Shown one piece after another: positions 34,692 to 42,979 of a stretch of DNA of 64,000 nucleotides; the stretch's first letter is position 1; each line of letters starts with the position of its first letter. The notes beneath the pieces were generated by a model. That model was not told the origin of the DNA. It ran no database searches and saw only the letters and a list, made by a program, of their open reading frames with translations. Source of the stretch: Myxococcus stipitatus (GTDB lineage: Bacteria; Myxococcota; Myxococcia; Myxococcales; Myxococcaceae). The position numbers and the translations under genes were made by a program. Location of the stretch: the NCBI RefSeq assembly GCF_037414475.1, contig NZ_CP147913.1:6942001-7006000 (forward strand), read 5' to 3'.

Positions 34692-36689
34692 TCAGCGCGG
34701 GCGGGGCCGCGCACCGGAGCGGCCCGGGCCACGGGGGCTGCTCGGACGTTGGGGCGGGGCGTCATCCAGCTCACGCCCCTCGCGCTCGGCGCGTTGCCTC
34801 CGCGCCGCTTCGGCGGGTGTCTCCGACGGGACGAGCGCGTGGGGACCCCGGCCGATGAGGTCCGCGCGGCCCGCCAGGCGGAGGGCCTCACGGGCCATGG
34901 GCCAGTGCTCGGGGTTCCAGTAGAGCAGCAGCGCCTTCTGGAGCCGCTTCTCGCGCAGCCCCTGGGCCGTGTAGACGGGCTCCATCTTCAGCGGGTCCAC
35001 GCCCGTGTAGTACATGGCCGTGGCCATGGCCATGGGGGTGGGGATGAAGTCCTGCACCTGACGGGGGCGCTTGCCGTTCTTCTTGAGCCACAGCGCCAGG
35101 TCCACCATGTCCTCCAGCGTGGAGCCGGGGTGGCCGCTGATGAAGTAGGGGATGTCGTACTGCTCCTTGCCGGCCTCCTCGCTGGCGCAGGCGAACATCT
35201 GCTGGAAGCGCTCGAAGCTCTCGATGCCGGGCTTCTTCATCTTCTCCAGCACGCGCGGCGAGACGTGCTCGGGCGCCACGGAGAGCTGTCCGCCCACGTG
35301 GTGCGCGGCGAGCTCCTTCACGTACTCGGGCGAGCGTTCGGCCAGGTCGTAGCGCACGCCGCTGGCGATGAAGACGTGCTTGATGCCGTCCTCCTCGCGC
35401 ACGTCCTTCATCAGGCTGATGAGCGGGCCGTGGTCCGTCTGGAGGTTCTCACAGACGCCCGGGTGGACGCAGGACAGCTTGCGGCACCGCTTCTCGATGT
35501 CCTCGCTCTTGCACTTGAGCTTGTACATGTTGGCGGTGGGGCCGCCGAGGTCGGTGATGGTGCCGCGGAAGTCGCCCATGCGCCGCAGGGCGCGCACCTC
35601 GCGCAGGACACTCTCCGCGGAGCGGCTCTGGATGACGCGGCCTTCGTGCTCGGTGATGGAGCAGAAGGTGCAGCCGCCGAAGCAGCCGCGCATGAGGACG
35701 ATGGAGTGCTTCACCGTCTCGTAGGCGGGGATGCCCTCGTCCTTGTAGAGCGGGTGGGGGACGCGGTTGAAGGGCAGGTCGTACAGCTCGTCCATGGCCA
35801 CCGTGCGCTGGCCGGCGGCGGGGTCACCCACGCCGTCCTCAAGCGGGAGCGCGGGCGGGTTCATGAAGATGGCGCGGTTGCCGTGGCGCTGCGCGAGGGC
35901 GCGCGCGTTGCCCGGGTTGGTCTCCATCTGGAAGTCGCGGCTCATCACCGCGAAGGCCTGCTTGTCTGCGATGACGGCCTCGTAGGAGGGGAGGACGACG
36001 GTCTTCCGGTCCGCGGCGCGGCGGGCGGGGTCGGCCTCGTGGGCGCGCATCTGCTCGTCGTTGATGAGGTAGGCGGTGCCGCGCACGTCGCGGATGTCCT
36101 CGATGCGCTCGCCTTGGCGCATGCGGTCGGCGACCTCCATGATGGGGCGCTCGCCCATGCCGAAGACGAGCAGGTCCGCCTTGGCGTCGAAGAGGATGGA
36201 GCGGCGGACCTTCTCGCTCCAGTAGTCGAAGTGGGCGATGCGGCGGAGGCTGGCCTCGATGCCGCCGAGGATGATGGGGACGTCGGGGTAGGCCTCGCGG
36301 CAGCGCTGCGCGTAGACGATGGTGGCGCGGTCGGGGCGGCAGTTGGTGCGGCCCCCGGGGCTGTACTGGTCCTCGGAGCGGTTCTTCTTCTGGGCCGTCA
36401 GCCGGTTGAGCATGGAGTCGAGGTTGCCGGCGGCGACCCCGAAGAACATGCGCGGTGGGCCCAGGGCCTTGAAGGGCTCGGCCGAGTGCCAGTCCGGCTG
36501 GGGGATGAGCCCCACCTTGAAGCCTCGGCCTTCGAGGAAGCGGGCGATGAGGACCGGGCCGAAGGCCGGGTGGTCCACGTACGCGTCTCCCGTCACGATG
36601 ATGATGTCGCACTGCTCCCAGCCACGCGCCTGCATGTCGGCGCGGGTGATGGGCAGGAAGGGATGGGCGTAGCGAGTCGGGAGGGCCAT
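34692..36689 (-). CDS. ygiQ: YgiQ-family radical SAM protein
   Basis: The 665-residue protein follows the YgiQ/UPF0313 family throughout. The N-terminal vitamin-B12-binding-like segment is CDIIIVTGDAYVDHPAFG. The radical-SAM cluster motif is RGCFGGCTFCSITEHEG (CxxxCxxC). GGPTANMYKLKC and C-terminal QVQDFIPTPMAMATAMYYTG are family hallmarks. The Arg-rich tail after about residue 610 is disordered. The reaction is unknown; YgiQ proteins are assumed to modify RNA or protein. The gene is monocistronic, divergent from the second toxin module. Confidence 0.92.
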   Translation of the reverse strand: MALPTRYAHPFLPITRADMQARGWEQCDIIIVTGDAYVDHPAFGPVLIARFLEGRGFKVGLIPQPDWHSAEPFKALGPPRMFFGVAAGNLDSMLNRLTAQKKNRSEDQYSPGGRTNCRPDRATIVYAQRCREAYPDVPIILGGIEASLRRIAHFDYWSEKVRRSILFDAKADLLVFGMGERPIMEVADRMRQGERIEDIRDVRGTAYLINDEQMRAHEADPARRAADRKTVVLPSYEAVIADKQAFAVMSRDFQMETNPGNARALAQRHGNRAIFMNPPALPLEDGVGDPAAGQRTVAMDELYDLPFNRVPHPLYKDEGIPAYETVKHSIVLMRGCFGGCTFCSITEHEGRVIQSRSAESVLREVRALRRMGDFRGTITDLGGPTANMYKLKCKSEDIEKRCRKLSCVHPGVCENLQTDHGPLISLMKDVREEDGIKHVFIASGVRYDLAERSPEYVKELAAHHVGGQLSVAPEHVSPRVLEKMKKPGIESFERFQQMFACASEEAGKEQYDIPYFISGHPGSTLEDMVDLALWLKKNGKRPRQVQDFIPTPMAMATAMYYTGVDPLKMEPVYTAQGLREKRLQKALLLYWNPEHWPMAREALRLAGRADLIGRGPHALVPSETPAEAARRQRAEREGRELDDAPPQRPSSPRGPGRSGARPRPR

Positions 36690-36923
36690 GGCGATGGGGC
36701 GGCTGCTTCGGGGGCTCCTCTCCTAAACATCCTCGGAGGCTCGAAGCAAACAGGGCGGAGCCTGGATGTACACCCAGGCGGGCCCGTTCCCATCCAGCTT
36801 TCGAAGCTGGCTGGCGACAAGGTGACGCGGCGGAGTCAGAAGTCGGGTGTTCTGAATTTTCTTGAATTTGCGACTAGGGTCCCGGGGGTGAAGCCATTCG
36901 ACTTTCCTCGGGGATGCCGAGTC

Positions 36924-37697
36924 ATGGCCCTGTCGCGGTCTTGGGTCTTGGGGCTACTGCTTGGGTTGGCGTGTTCGACGACGACTCCTCGGCATGTGTC
37001 TGGCGAGGGCGGCCCTGGGCGTTCCGCACGGTATGACCAGAGCGTGGACTCGGCCACGAACGCGTGCCTGCGCAATCCTGCGTGCTACACGCAGCAGGGG
37101 CGCGAGGCCGTGGTTCCGGGGCTCACTCGTGCGGCGGGAGCGGTTCGCAGCTTGGGGACACTGCATCGCGTGCTGGAGTCCGCGGAGCTGGCGCGGGTCG
37201 AGCAGATCCTGGTCCAGTGTGCCCAGGCGGCGGACCAGGAGATCAACGAACGTGAGTACGGGCTGGGGAAGAAGCCCGATGATGCCGAGTGTGAACGCGT
37301 GGTCCGCAATGTGGATGGGAAGCCGCTCCGGCGTCGAATGGAGCTCGGGACGATGAAGCACGAGCGGGCCTTCGCGTGCGTTCAGCGGGAACTGCTGCGG
37401 CTCTTTCCGGACAACATCGCCGTGGAGCCACGCTATCGGCTGGACCCCGCATCAGGGCGATTTTTCGTGACGGACCGCTGGGCGGGCTCACTCAGGCCGG
37501 ACATCGTGGTTCACGCCTCAAAGGACCTTCATCGCATCCAATGCGTCTACGACTTCAAGTTCCCGTGTACGGCCGCTAGCAAGAGCAATCCGCTGGCGAG
37601 TCCCGAGGTCGTGCAGCAGTTGGACCGATACGAAGCGCTGGGTGGACATTGTCCGCCGGCGATCATCACGCCTCAGCTCGGGGTCAATCATGGGTGA
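36924..37697 (+). CDS. Lipoprotein nuclease toxin, PD-(D/E)XK/VRR-NUC type (Sit-like)
   Basis: A 257-residue lipoprotein with signal MALSRSWVLGLLLGLAC (Cys17). The central region has several cysteines (NACLRNPACY, QCAQAADQE, ACVQRELLRLF). The C-terminal domain carries P192-D193 in LRPDIVV and D210-F211-K212 in CVYDFKFPC, the spacing and order of a PD-(D/E)XK nuclease core, and ends with PAIITPQLG. The following gene, overlapping by 8 nt, encodes a TsiV/DUF3396 protein; that family protects against VRR-NUC effectors. Together this supports a second polymorphic toxin/immunity pair delivered as a lipoprotein. GC bias is weaker here and the upstream region (36841-36880) is AT-rich. Confidence 0.72.
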   Translation: MALSRSWVLGLLLGLACSTTTPRHVSGEGGPGRSARYDQSVDSATNACLRNPACYTQQGREAVVPGLTRAAGAVRSLGTLHRVLESAELARVEQILVQCAQAADQEINEREYGLGKKPDDAECERVVRNVDGKPLRRRMELGTMKHERAFACVQRELLRLFPDNIAVEPRYRLDPASGRFFVTDRWAGSLRPDIVVHASKDLHRIQCVYDFKFPCTAASKSNPLASPEVVQQLDRYEALGGHCPPAIITPQLGVNHG

Positions 37698-38676
37698 GCA
37701 CATTCCTCGCGTGCGACGCACGATGGCGGGCGCCGACGCGGAGCGGCTGCTGGTGCGGGAGGTGGTGCGCATCGTGCTCTATCTGCCTCATGACCATGTG
37801 GACCTGGCGTCTGGCGTCGAGCGGGCCTTGGACCTCTATCGGAAGGCCGTAGGGGAGGAGGTGCTCACCCATGGCTGGGATGCGGAAGAGGATGGGGAGC
37901 CTTTCCCTCTGACAGCCGAGGGATGGAGCCGCGTACAGGCTTTGCTGCACGCGCGCACGATGCACGACCTGGGCAAGTTCTCTCCTCGATTCGAGCAGAG
38001 GATGAAGATCCGGGCCGAATGTTCCTGGACCTTGACGGGGGGCGGTCTCACTCAGCGCGATGGATATGCGCTGCACTATCAGGCGCGTCTGCCCATGCAT
38101 GTGGCACCGGAGGGAGGCGTCAGCGTCCTGAGTGCCACGTTGCCGACGGAGTACTTGAACCGCCATGGTCCTGGCCGGGTGAGGGAGTTGGCCATGGCAT
38201 TGGCCTCGGGACTGCCGCTGTCCTCAGGGCACGCGGGACTCGCACTGGCCCTTTTCGGCACTCGAGGACGTGTTCTCCCTCTCGTCCGCGACGAGCTTGA
38301 GCGCCATCCGGGCCTGGATGTGCCGGCAATCGAGTCGCATCTGTCGCTGGGCTCAAGGGTGGATGGCGTTCATTGGGTGAATTTCTTGGGGCCTGCCTTG
38401 CTCGAGGCCGCTGGAGGTGTCTCTGGCCTGCGGGCCCGGCTTCAGTCTCCAGGGACCACCGTCGACGAAGTCGGTGGCTCGGGGACGGCCGTGGTGACTC
38501 TGGGCGCCTGGCCCTCGGCGGGCGACCTGTCGAAGGGGGACAATCTCCCCTCGTATCGTGAACTGGCGCGGGTGCTGGAGCCGTGGCTTGAGGCGTTCCA
38601 GCCAAGCCGGGCCCTGGGCTGGCGAGGCTTCTCGGAAGAGGATGTCCGCCGCTGGTGGCGCCGCTTTCTCGATTGA
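37690..38676 (+). CDS. TsiV/DUF3396-type immunity protein
   Basis: A 328-residue cytoplasmic protein. Its ATG lies inside the last codons of the toxin gene (8-nt overlap), so the two are translated together. The DUF3396 pattern is visible: an early VREVVRIVLYLPHDHVD strand-helix, HARTMHDLGKFSPRFEQ in the middle and VSVLSATLPTEYL. SRVDGVHWVNFLGPALLEA and DNLPSYRELARVLEPWL follow. In type VI secretion systems, TsiV proteins bind and neutralise TseV nucleases of the VRR-NUC family, matching the nuclease-like toxin upstream. No type VI genes are present in the window. Confidence 0.78.
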   Translation: MGEHIPRVRRTMAGADAERLLVREVVRIVLYLPHDHVDLASGVERALDLYRKAVGEEVLTHGWDAEEDGEPFPLTAEGWSRVQALLHARTMHDLGKFSPRFEQRMKIRAECSWTLTGGGLTQRDGYALHYQARLPMHVAPEGGVSVLSATLPTEYLNRHGPGRVRELAMALASGLPLSSGHAGLALALFGTRGRVLPLVRDELERHPGLDVPAIESHLSLGSRVDGVHWVNFLGPALLEAAGGVSGLRARLQSPGTTVDEVGGSGTAVVTLGAWPSAGDLSKGDNLPSYRELARVLEPWLEAFQPSRALGWRGFSEEDVRRWWRRFLD

Positions 38677-38832
38677 CCTCCGTGAGCGGCCTCCGCCTGG
38701 CTGGTTGGTACTGAGTCCTCTCCTGTGCGCTCACACGCGACTTCATCCGCGCGTGCATTGACGTGGATCCACCTGTCCCCTACCTTCGCGCGCCCGTACC
38801 TGGCCTGGGCCGGAGGGCGCGGGCCCGCCGCC

Positions 38833-41800
38833 ATGACGCACCGGATGCACAACGCAGGCTCCGAAGGGCGCTCCGTCTCGCCCGAGGAAGACTCCGTCCG
38901 GGAGCTTCACGTCGAGTACGACGATGCACCTCCGCCTCCCGCTCCAGCGCGGGCTCCTGCTCCGGCCCCGGAGGAATTGCCCCGCTCGCCCAACCCGCTG
39001 CTGGCGCTGTCGCGCTCCCGGAGCCGTGGCGCGAAGCCTCCGGCTCTAGGGGCGGCTCCGCCTGCCCGGGATGTGTCGGCGCCCGCCGATGTCTCCGAGT
39101 CGGAGCGTCAGGCGATGCAGGCCGCCGTGGCCACCGGCAAGCGCCGCGAGGCCTGGAGACCTCCCGCGTATCTGCCGGAGGACCTGAGCGAAGCCCTCTT
39201 GTCGGAGCGCAGCCAGTACCGCGCCAAGCTGCTTCAAGACGCGCGGCAGGTCACCCTCCAGGGGCCGGGGGTGCTCTCCATCGTCCCGGTGCCCGCGGCC
39301 GACCCGGATTGGTCCGGTGGTTCGCTCCTGGGATTCCTGGGCGAGGAGTGTGTCTTCGGCGGCGACGTCGTCCACCTCGACTTCGAGTCCGGCCGAGTCT
39401 TCGCCGCCCCCGACCATGGCGACGACGTGGACCGCCGTGCCCTCTCCGCGGACCGTTGGTGCTATCGGCCCTATGACTTCGCGGAGGCCCTCTGCACCGC
39501 CGCCTCCGCCTACGAGGAGCGCCAGCCCGCGCTCACGCAGGCCCTGCGCCGCGCCAGCGGAGAAGAGCCCCCCGTCGCGGTGCGTCCCCAAGACGCGGAG
39601 CTTCCTCCCACCGACCGGCTCTGGGCTCAGCCCTGGGGATGCATCTGGGGGCCTCCTGGTACCGGCAAGACGACGGCGGTCGCCGACCTCATCGCCCGAG
39701 CCCTGCGCGCCTTCCCCGGCGAGCGCATCCTCGCGGTGGCGCCCACCAACCGCGCGGCGGATGAGCTGGTGTTGCGTGTCAGCGCCCTGCTGGAGCGCGA
39801 GCCCATCCCGCTGCGCCCCCTGGCGCGCAGCATCTTCCGAGGTGGCACCGGCGCCAGCGACGCCCTGGCGAAGCTGCCCACCGTCACGCTGGAGGACACC
39901 AAGGGCGGCAAGCTGCGCGCGAGCATCGAGGAGCGTGAACGCGAGCTGTACCTCCAACGTGTCCGAGGGGGCCCCGCGCACGAGCTCGCCAAGCTCCAGG
40001 CCGAGCTGCGCGGCCTGCGCGGGAAGATGAAGGACCCCACGCTCAAGGAGGCGGAGAAGGGCGACTGTCCCCTCATGGTGCTCACCGTGCACCGCGCCTT
40101 GCGTCTGGTGTCGGAGCTGGAAGGCAAGAGCACCTTCGCGCGCCTCGTGGTGGACGAGGCCGGCATGGTGACTCGCGCCGCCACCGCGCTGATGGCGCCC
40201 CTCGCGGAGCGGGTGACGCTCGCGGGAGACCCCAAGCAGATTGGTCCCGTGAGCCGCGCCGCCGAGGGCGCTGGACGTGGCTCGCAGAAGTGGCTGCGCG
40301 CCAGCGGCCTGTCGCATCTGGAGGACGCGGTGAAGGACGCCGCGCGCGCGGACGTGCTGCTGCTGCGCACCCAGCACCGCATGCACCCGGACATCGCCCG
40401 CGTCGTCAGCCACTTCTGCTACGGCGGCGCGCTCCAGGATGGCGACATCGTGAAGGCCCGCGCGGAGAAGGCGCCTCCCGTGCCCGCGTTCGCCGACACG
40501 CGCGCGGGGTGGGTGGTGCTGGATGGTCTCAGTCGTGAAGCCAAGCGCCTCACCCACGGCCGGGGTGAGACGGGCTCCGGCTATCAGCGCGAGCTGTCCG
40601 CCGAGCTCGCCGTCTCGCTGGCCCGCGAAGCCATCCGCGCGGGGCTGAACGTCCTCTGTGTCACGCCGTACCGCGCGCAGGCCGCGCTCCTGCGCAGGCT
40701 GGGGACCTCCGCTGGCTTCCGGGGGGATGCGTTCAGCGCGTCCACCATCCATCGGCAGCAGGGCACCCAGTACGACGTGGTGCTCGTGGACACCGTGGCC
40801 GGAGGCCGGCCCTTTCCTCCACACACGCTGGTGCCCATGCTCAACGTGGCCGCCAGCCGCGCGCGCGACTATCTGCTCGTCCTCGCCTCTCGCGACGAGG
40901 CTCGCGGCGCCACGATTCCCCAGCGCTTCCTCTCGCTCCTGCCGCGTCTGCGGGTCCAGCCGGGCTCACCGCTGCGGCTGGAGGCCATGCCCCTGCCGCA
41001 GAAGCCCGCGCCTCCGCCGCCTCCACCGCCGAGCGCCCCCGCGAACCTGGGCGGAGAAATCGAAGGCGCGCGTCCCACCCGGCCGCTCTTCACGCAGGAG
41101 CAGGTGTCCCTCTTCGAGCGCCACTTCGATGATGGCCACCACCTGGTGCGCGGCGTCGCGGGCAGCGGCAAGACGTATGTCCTGGCACACTGGGTGGCGC
41201 GCTACCTGCTGGAGCACGAGGACACGCGGGTGCTCGTCTCCTTCTACAACCGCGCGCTCGCGCCGCTGGTGGACAAGTTGTTGGTGGAGGCGATTGTCCA
41301 GCGCGCCGGGCGCGAGCGTGCGCGTGCGCTGCGAGCCCGCGTCACCATCAAACACGTGGGCGCCCTGCGCCGCGTGGAGCCCGCGTCGTTCGACGGCGTG
41401 TTCGTCGACGAGGCGCAGGACATGGATGCCCGCGCGCTGGCCATGCTCCACGCGCTGGTGCGTCCGCATCCGTCGCAGGACGGCCGCGAGATTCGCTGCC
41501 TCCAGTTGTTCATGGACGACTCGCAGAACGTCTATGGCCAGGTCCCCATCGACGCGCTCAAGGAACAGCTCCCCGAGGGCCTGTCCTTCCGAGGCCGCAC
41601 CCGCGTGCTGAAGGAGACCTTCCGCGCCACCCGGGACATCCTCGACGTGGCCTTCAACGTCGTGCTGGACCCGATGCGCCAGCACGGCACCAGCGACCCC
41701 GGCATGCGCGAGTACATGAAGGCCGGCGAGCTGGCTCGCGAGGGACTCTTGTGGCTCCCCGAGGAGACGCTGGAGGGGCTGTATCGCGTGCAGTCCACGG

Positions 41801-42318
41801 AGCGCGGCGGGGTGCTGCCCCAGGTGCGCGGCTTCGCCTCGGGGGCCAGTGAGGCCCGGCAGGTGGCGAAGGAAGTGGCCCGCCTCATTCGCGAGGAGGG
41901 CGTCCACCCCGGGGACATCCTCGTCGTCGCGCCGGTGATGCCGTCCCAGTACACGGAGGCGCTCAACCGCGCCGGAGTGCCCGCGCATGCCTACGGCGGC
42001 AAGGGCGGGCGGGACGTGACGGACTTCCGCGTGAGCGGCGTGGACCATGTCCGCGCCACGACGGTGTTCTCGTGCAAGGGGCACGAATGTCCCGTCGTCT
42101 TCTTCGCGGGGCTGGATGCGCTCGACACGGTGGAGAACTGGATGGCGGGCGCGAAGGAGCGCAACGCGCGGGAGAACGAACGCATCCGCCGTGCCATGTT
42201 CTACGTGGGTGCGACGCGCGCGATGAAGCGGCAGTACCTCACCGGCGTGAAGGGCGCGCGCTTCCTGCGCGTGGCCGCCTCCTACGTGGAGACCCTCTCC
42301 GGGCTCGTGCCTTCCTGA
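38833..42318 (+). CDS. Tandem superfamily 1 helicase (Upf1-like plus UvrD-like)
   Basis: About 1161 residues with two complete P-loop helicase cores. The first core has GPPGTGKTT at 273-281, DEAG box LVVDEAGMV, LAGDPKQIGPV and VDTVAGGRP/NVAASRARDYLL motifs, as in Upf1/Dna2-type SF1B helicases. After a proline-rich linker the second core has GVAGSGKT at 774-781, VFVDEAQDMD, TFRATRDILD and a YVGATRAMK end, as in UvrD/Rep-type SF1A helicases. The N-terminal 240 residues are acidic/proline-rich then a domain I do not recognise. The ATG at 38833 is chosen; codons upstream look noncoding. Most helicases have one core. The role may be nucleic-acid repair or defence. Confidence 0.85.
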   Translation: MTHRMHNAGSEGRSVSPEEDSVRELHVEYDDAPPPPAPARAPAPAPEELPRSPNPLLALSRSRSRGAKPPALGAAPPARDVSAPADVSESERQAMQAAVATGKRREAWRPPAYLPEDLSEALLSERSQYRAKLLQDARQVTLQGPGVLSIVPVPAADPDWSGGSLLGFLGEECVFGGDVVHLDFESGRVFAAPDHGDDVDRRALSADRWCYRPYDFAEALCTAASAYEERQPALTQALRRASGEEPPVAVRPQDAELPPTDRLWAQPWGCIWGPPGTGKTTAVADLIARALRAFPGERILAVAPTNRAADELVLRVSALLEREPIPLRPLARSIFRGGTGASDALAKLPTVTLEDTKGGKLRASIEERERELYLQRVRGGPAHELAKLQAELRGLRGKMKDPTLKEAEKGDCPLMVLTVHRALRLVSELEGKSTFARLVVDEAGMVTRAATALMAPLAERVTLAGDPKQIGPVSRAAEGAGRGSQKWLRASGLSHLEDAVKDAARADVLLLRTQHRMHPDIARVVSHFCYGGALQDGDIVKARAEKAPPVPAFADTRAGWVVLDGLSREAKRLTHGRGETGSGYQRELSAELAVSLAREAIRAGLNVLCVTPYRAQAALLRRLGTSAGFRGDAFSASTIHRQQGTQYDVVLVDTVAGGRPFPPHTLVPMLNVAASRARDYLLVLASRDEARGATIPQRFLSLLPRLRVQPGSPLRLEAMPLPQKPAPPPPPPPSAPANLGGEIEGARPTRPLFTQEQVSLFERHFDDGHHLVRGVAGSGKTYVLAHWVARYLLEHEDTRVLVSFYNRALAPLVDKLLVEAIVQRAGRERARALRARVTIKHVGALRRVEPASFDGVFVDEAQDMDARALAMLHALVRPHPSQDGREIRCLQLFMDDSQNVYGQVPIDALKEQLPEGLSFRGRTRVLKETFRATRDILDVAFNVVLDPMRQHGTSDPGMREYMKAGELAREGLLWLPEETLEGLYRVQSTERGGVLPQVRGFASGASEARQVAKEVARLIREEGVHPGDILVVAPVMPSQYTEALNRAGVPAHAYGGKGGRDVTDFRVSGVDHVRATTVFSCKGHECPVVFFAGLDALDTVENWMAGAKERNARENERIRRAMFYVGATRAMKRQYLTGVKGARFLRVAASYVETLSGLVPS

Positions 42319-42326
42319 AACGACCA

Positions 42327-42362
42327 AGGCTCCGGCGCCGCGCAGGTGGCGGGCCGGAGCCT
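42327..42362. terminator. Bidirectional terminator between helicase and lipoprotein genes
   Basis: AGGCTCCGG and CCGGAGCCT form a perfect 9-bp stem beginning 9 nt after the helicase stop and ending 22 nt before the convergent lipoprotein stop. Confidence 0.65.
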
Positions 42363-42383
42363 CGGGGATTCACAGGACGGTGA

Positions 42384-42944
42384 CTACTTCAGTCCGGGGG
42401 CCGTCGAGGGCGCCTGCACCTTCGGGGTCGTCGGAATGCCCGCCTCGAGCGTGGACCAGTAGGTGAGGCCGGCCAGCCGCTTCACCCTGTCGCTCAGGCG
42501 ACGGTGGCCCGTGGGGTCGCCGCCACCGCCGGACGCGCCACCCGGGTCGCCGTCGTTGAGGTCCGCCACATTCACGCAGCCTTCCTTTTCATCCTTGGGA
42601 AAGCAGTCGACGAAGAGCTCCACGTCGCCCAGGAGCTTGGACGTCCCGCCCGGGGGCGCTTGCATGGCGGAGGACGTCTCGCCCGTCGCCTCGGTGGTTG
42701 GCGACTCCAGCGGCCTGCGGACGGGAGGCGGCCGCTGGTTCGACTGGGCGACGATTTCATCCCGGCTCACATCGACCGTGTAGACCGTGAGGCGCTCGGG
42801 GTTGTCCCGGTCTCGGAGGGTGACGCGCACGAGCGTTCCCTCGGGTGCGCTGCGCTGAATCTGCTGCGGCGAGGGGACCGTGTTGACATGGCGGCATGCG
42901 GCCACGCTCAGCAGCAATGGAACCAGCAGGAGACTTTTCTTCAT
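42384..42944 (-). CDS. Hypothetical lipoprotein
   Basis: A 186-residue lipoprotein with the signal MKKSLLLVPLLLSVAAC (Cys17). A basic/polar stretch with VRVTLRDRDNPERLTVYTVDV follows (possible beta domain), then a disordered Pro/Ser/Thr/Gly-rich region. LLGDVELFVDCFPKDEKEGCVNVADLNDG and a helical end (RRLSDRVKRLAGLTYW) complete it. I do not recognise a family. It lies 35 nt downstream of the CHAT/anti-sigma gene on the same strand, so it may be the third gene of that operon and a regulon member, though no domain evidence supports this. Confidence 0.65.
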   Translation of the reverse strand: MKKSLLLVPLLLSVAACRHVNTVPSPQQIQRSAPEGTLVRVTLRDRDNPERLTVYTVDVSRDEIVAQSNQRPPPVRRPLESPTTEATGETSSAMQAPPGGTSKLLGDVELFVDCFPKDEKEGCVNVADLNDGDPGGASGGGGDPTGHRRLSDRVKRLAGLTYWSTLEAGIPTTPKVQAPSTAPGLK

Positions 42945-42979
42945 GGGCCTTGGTGCGATCTCAAAGGGTGATGTGACAG

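Noticed and set aside
34749..36923. Upstream extension of the second toxin frame over ygiQ
   Set aside because: The extension is an antisense shadow of ygiQ; the true start is at the lipoprotein signal, 36924.
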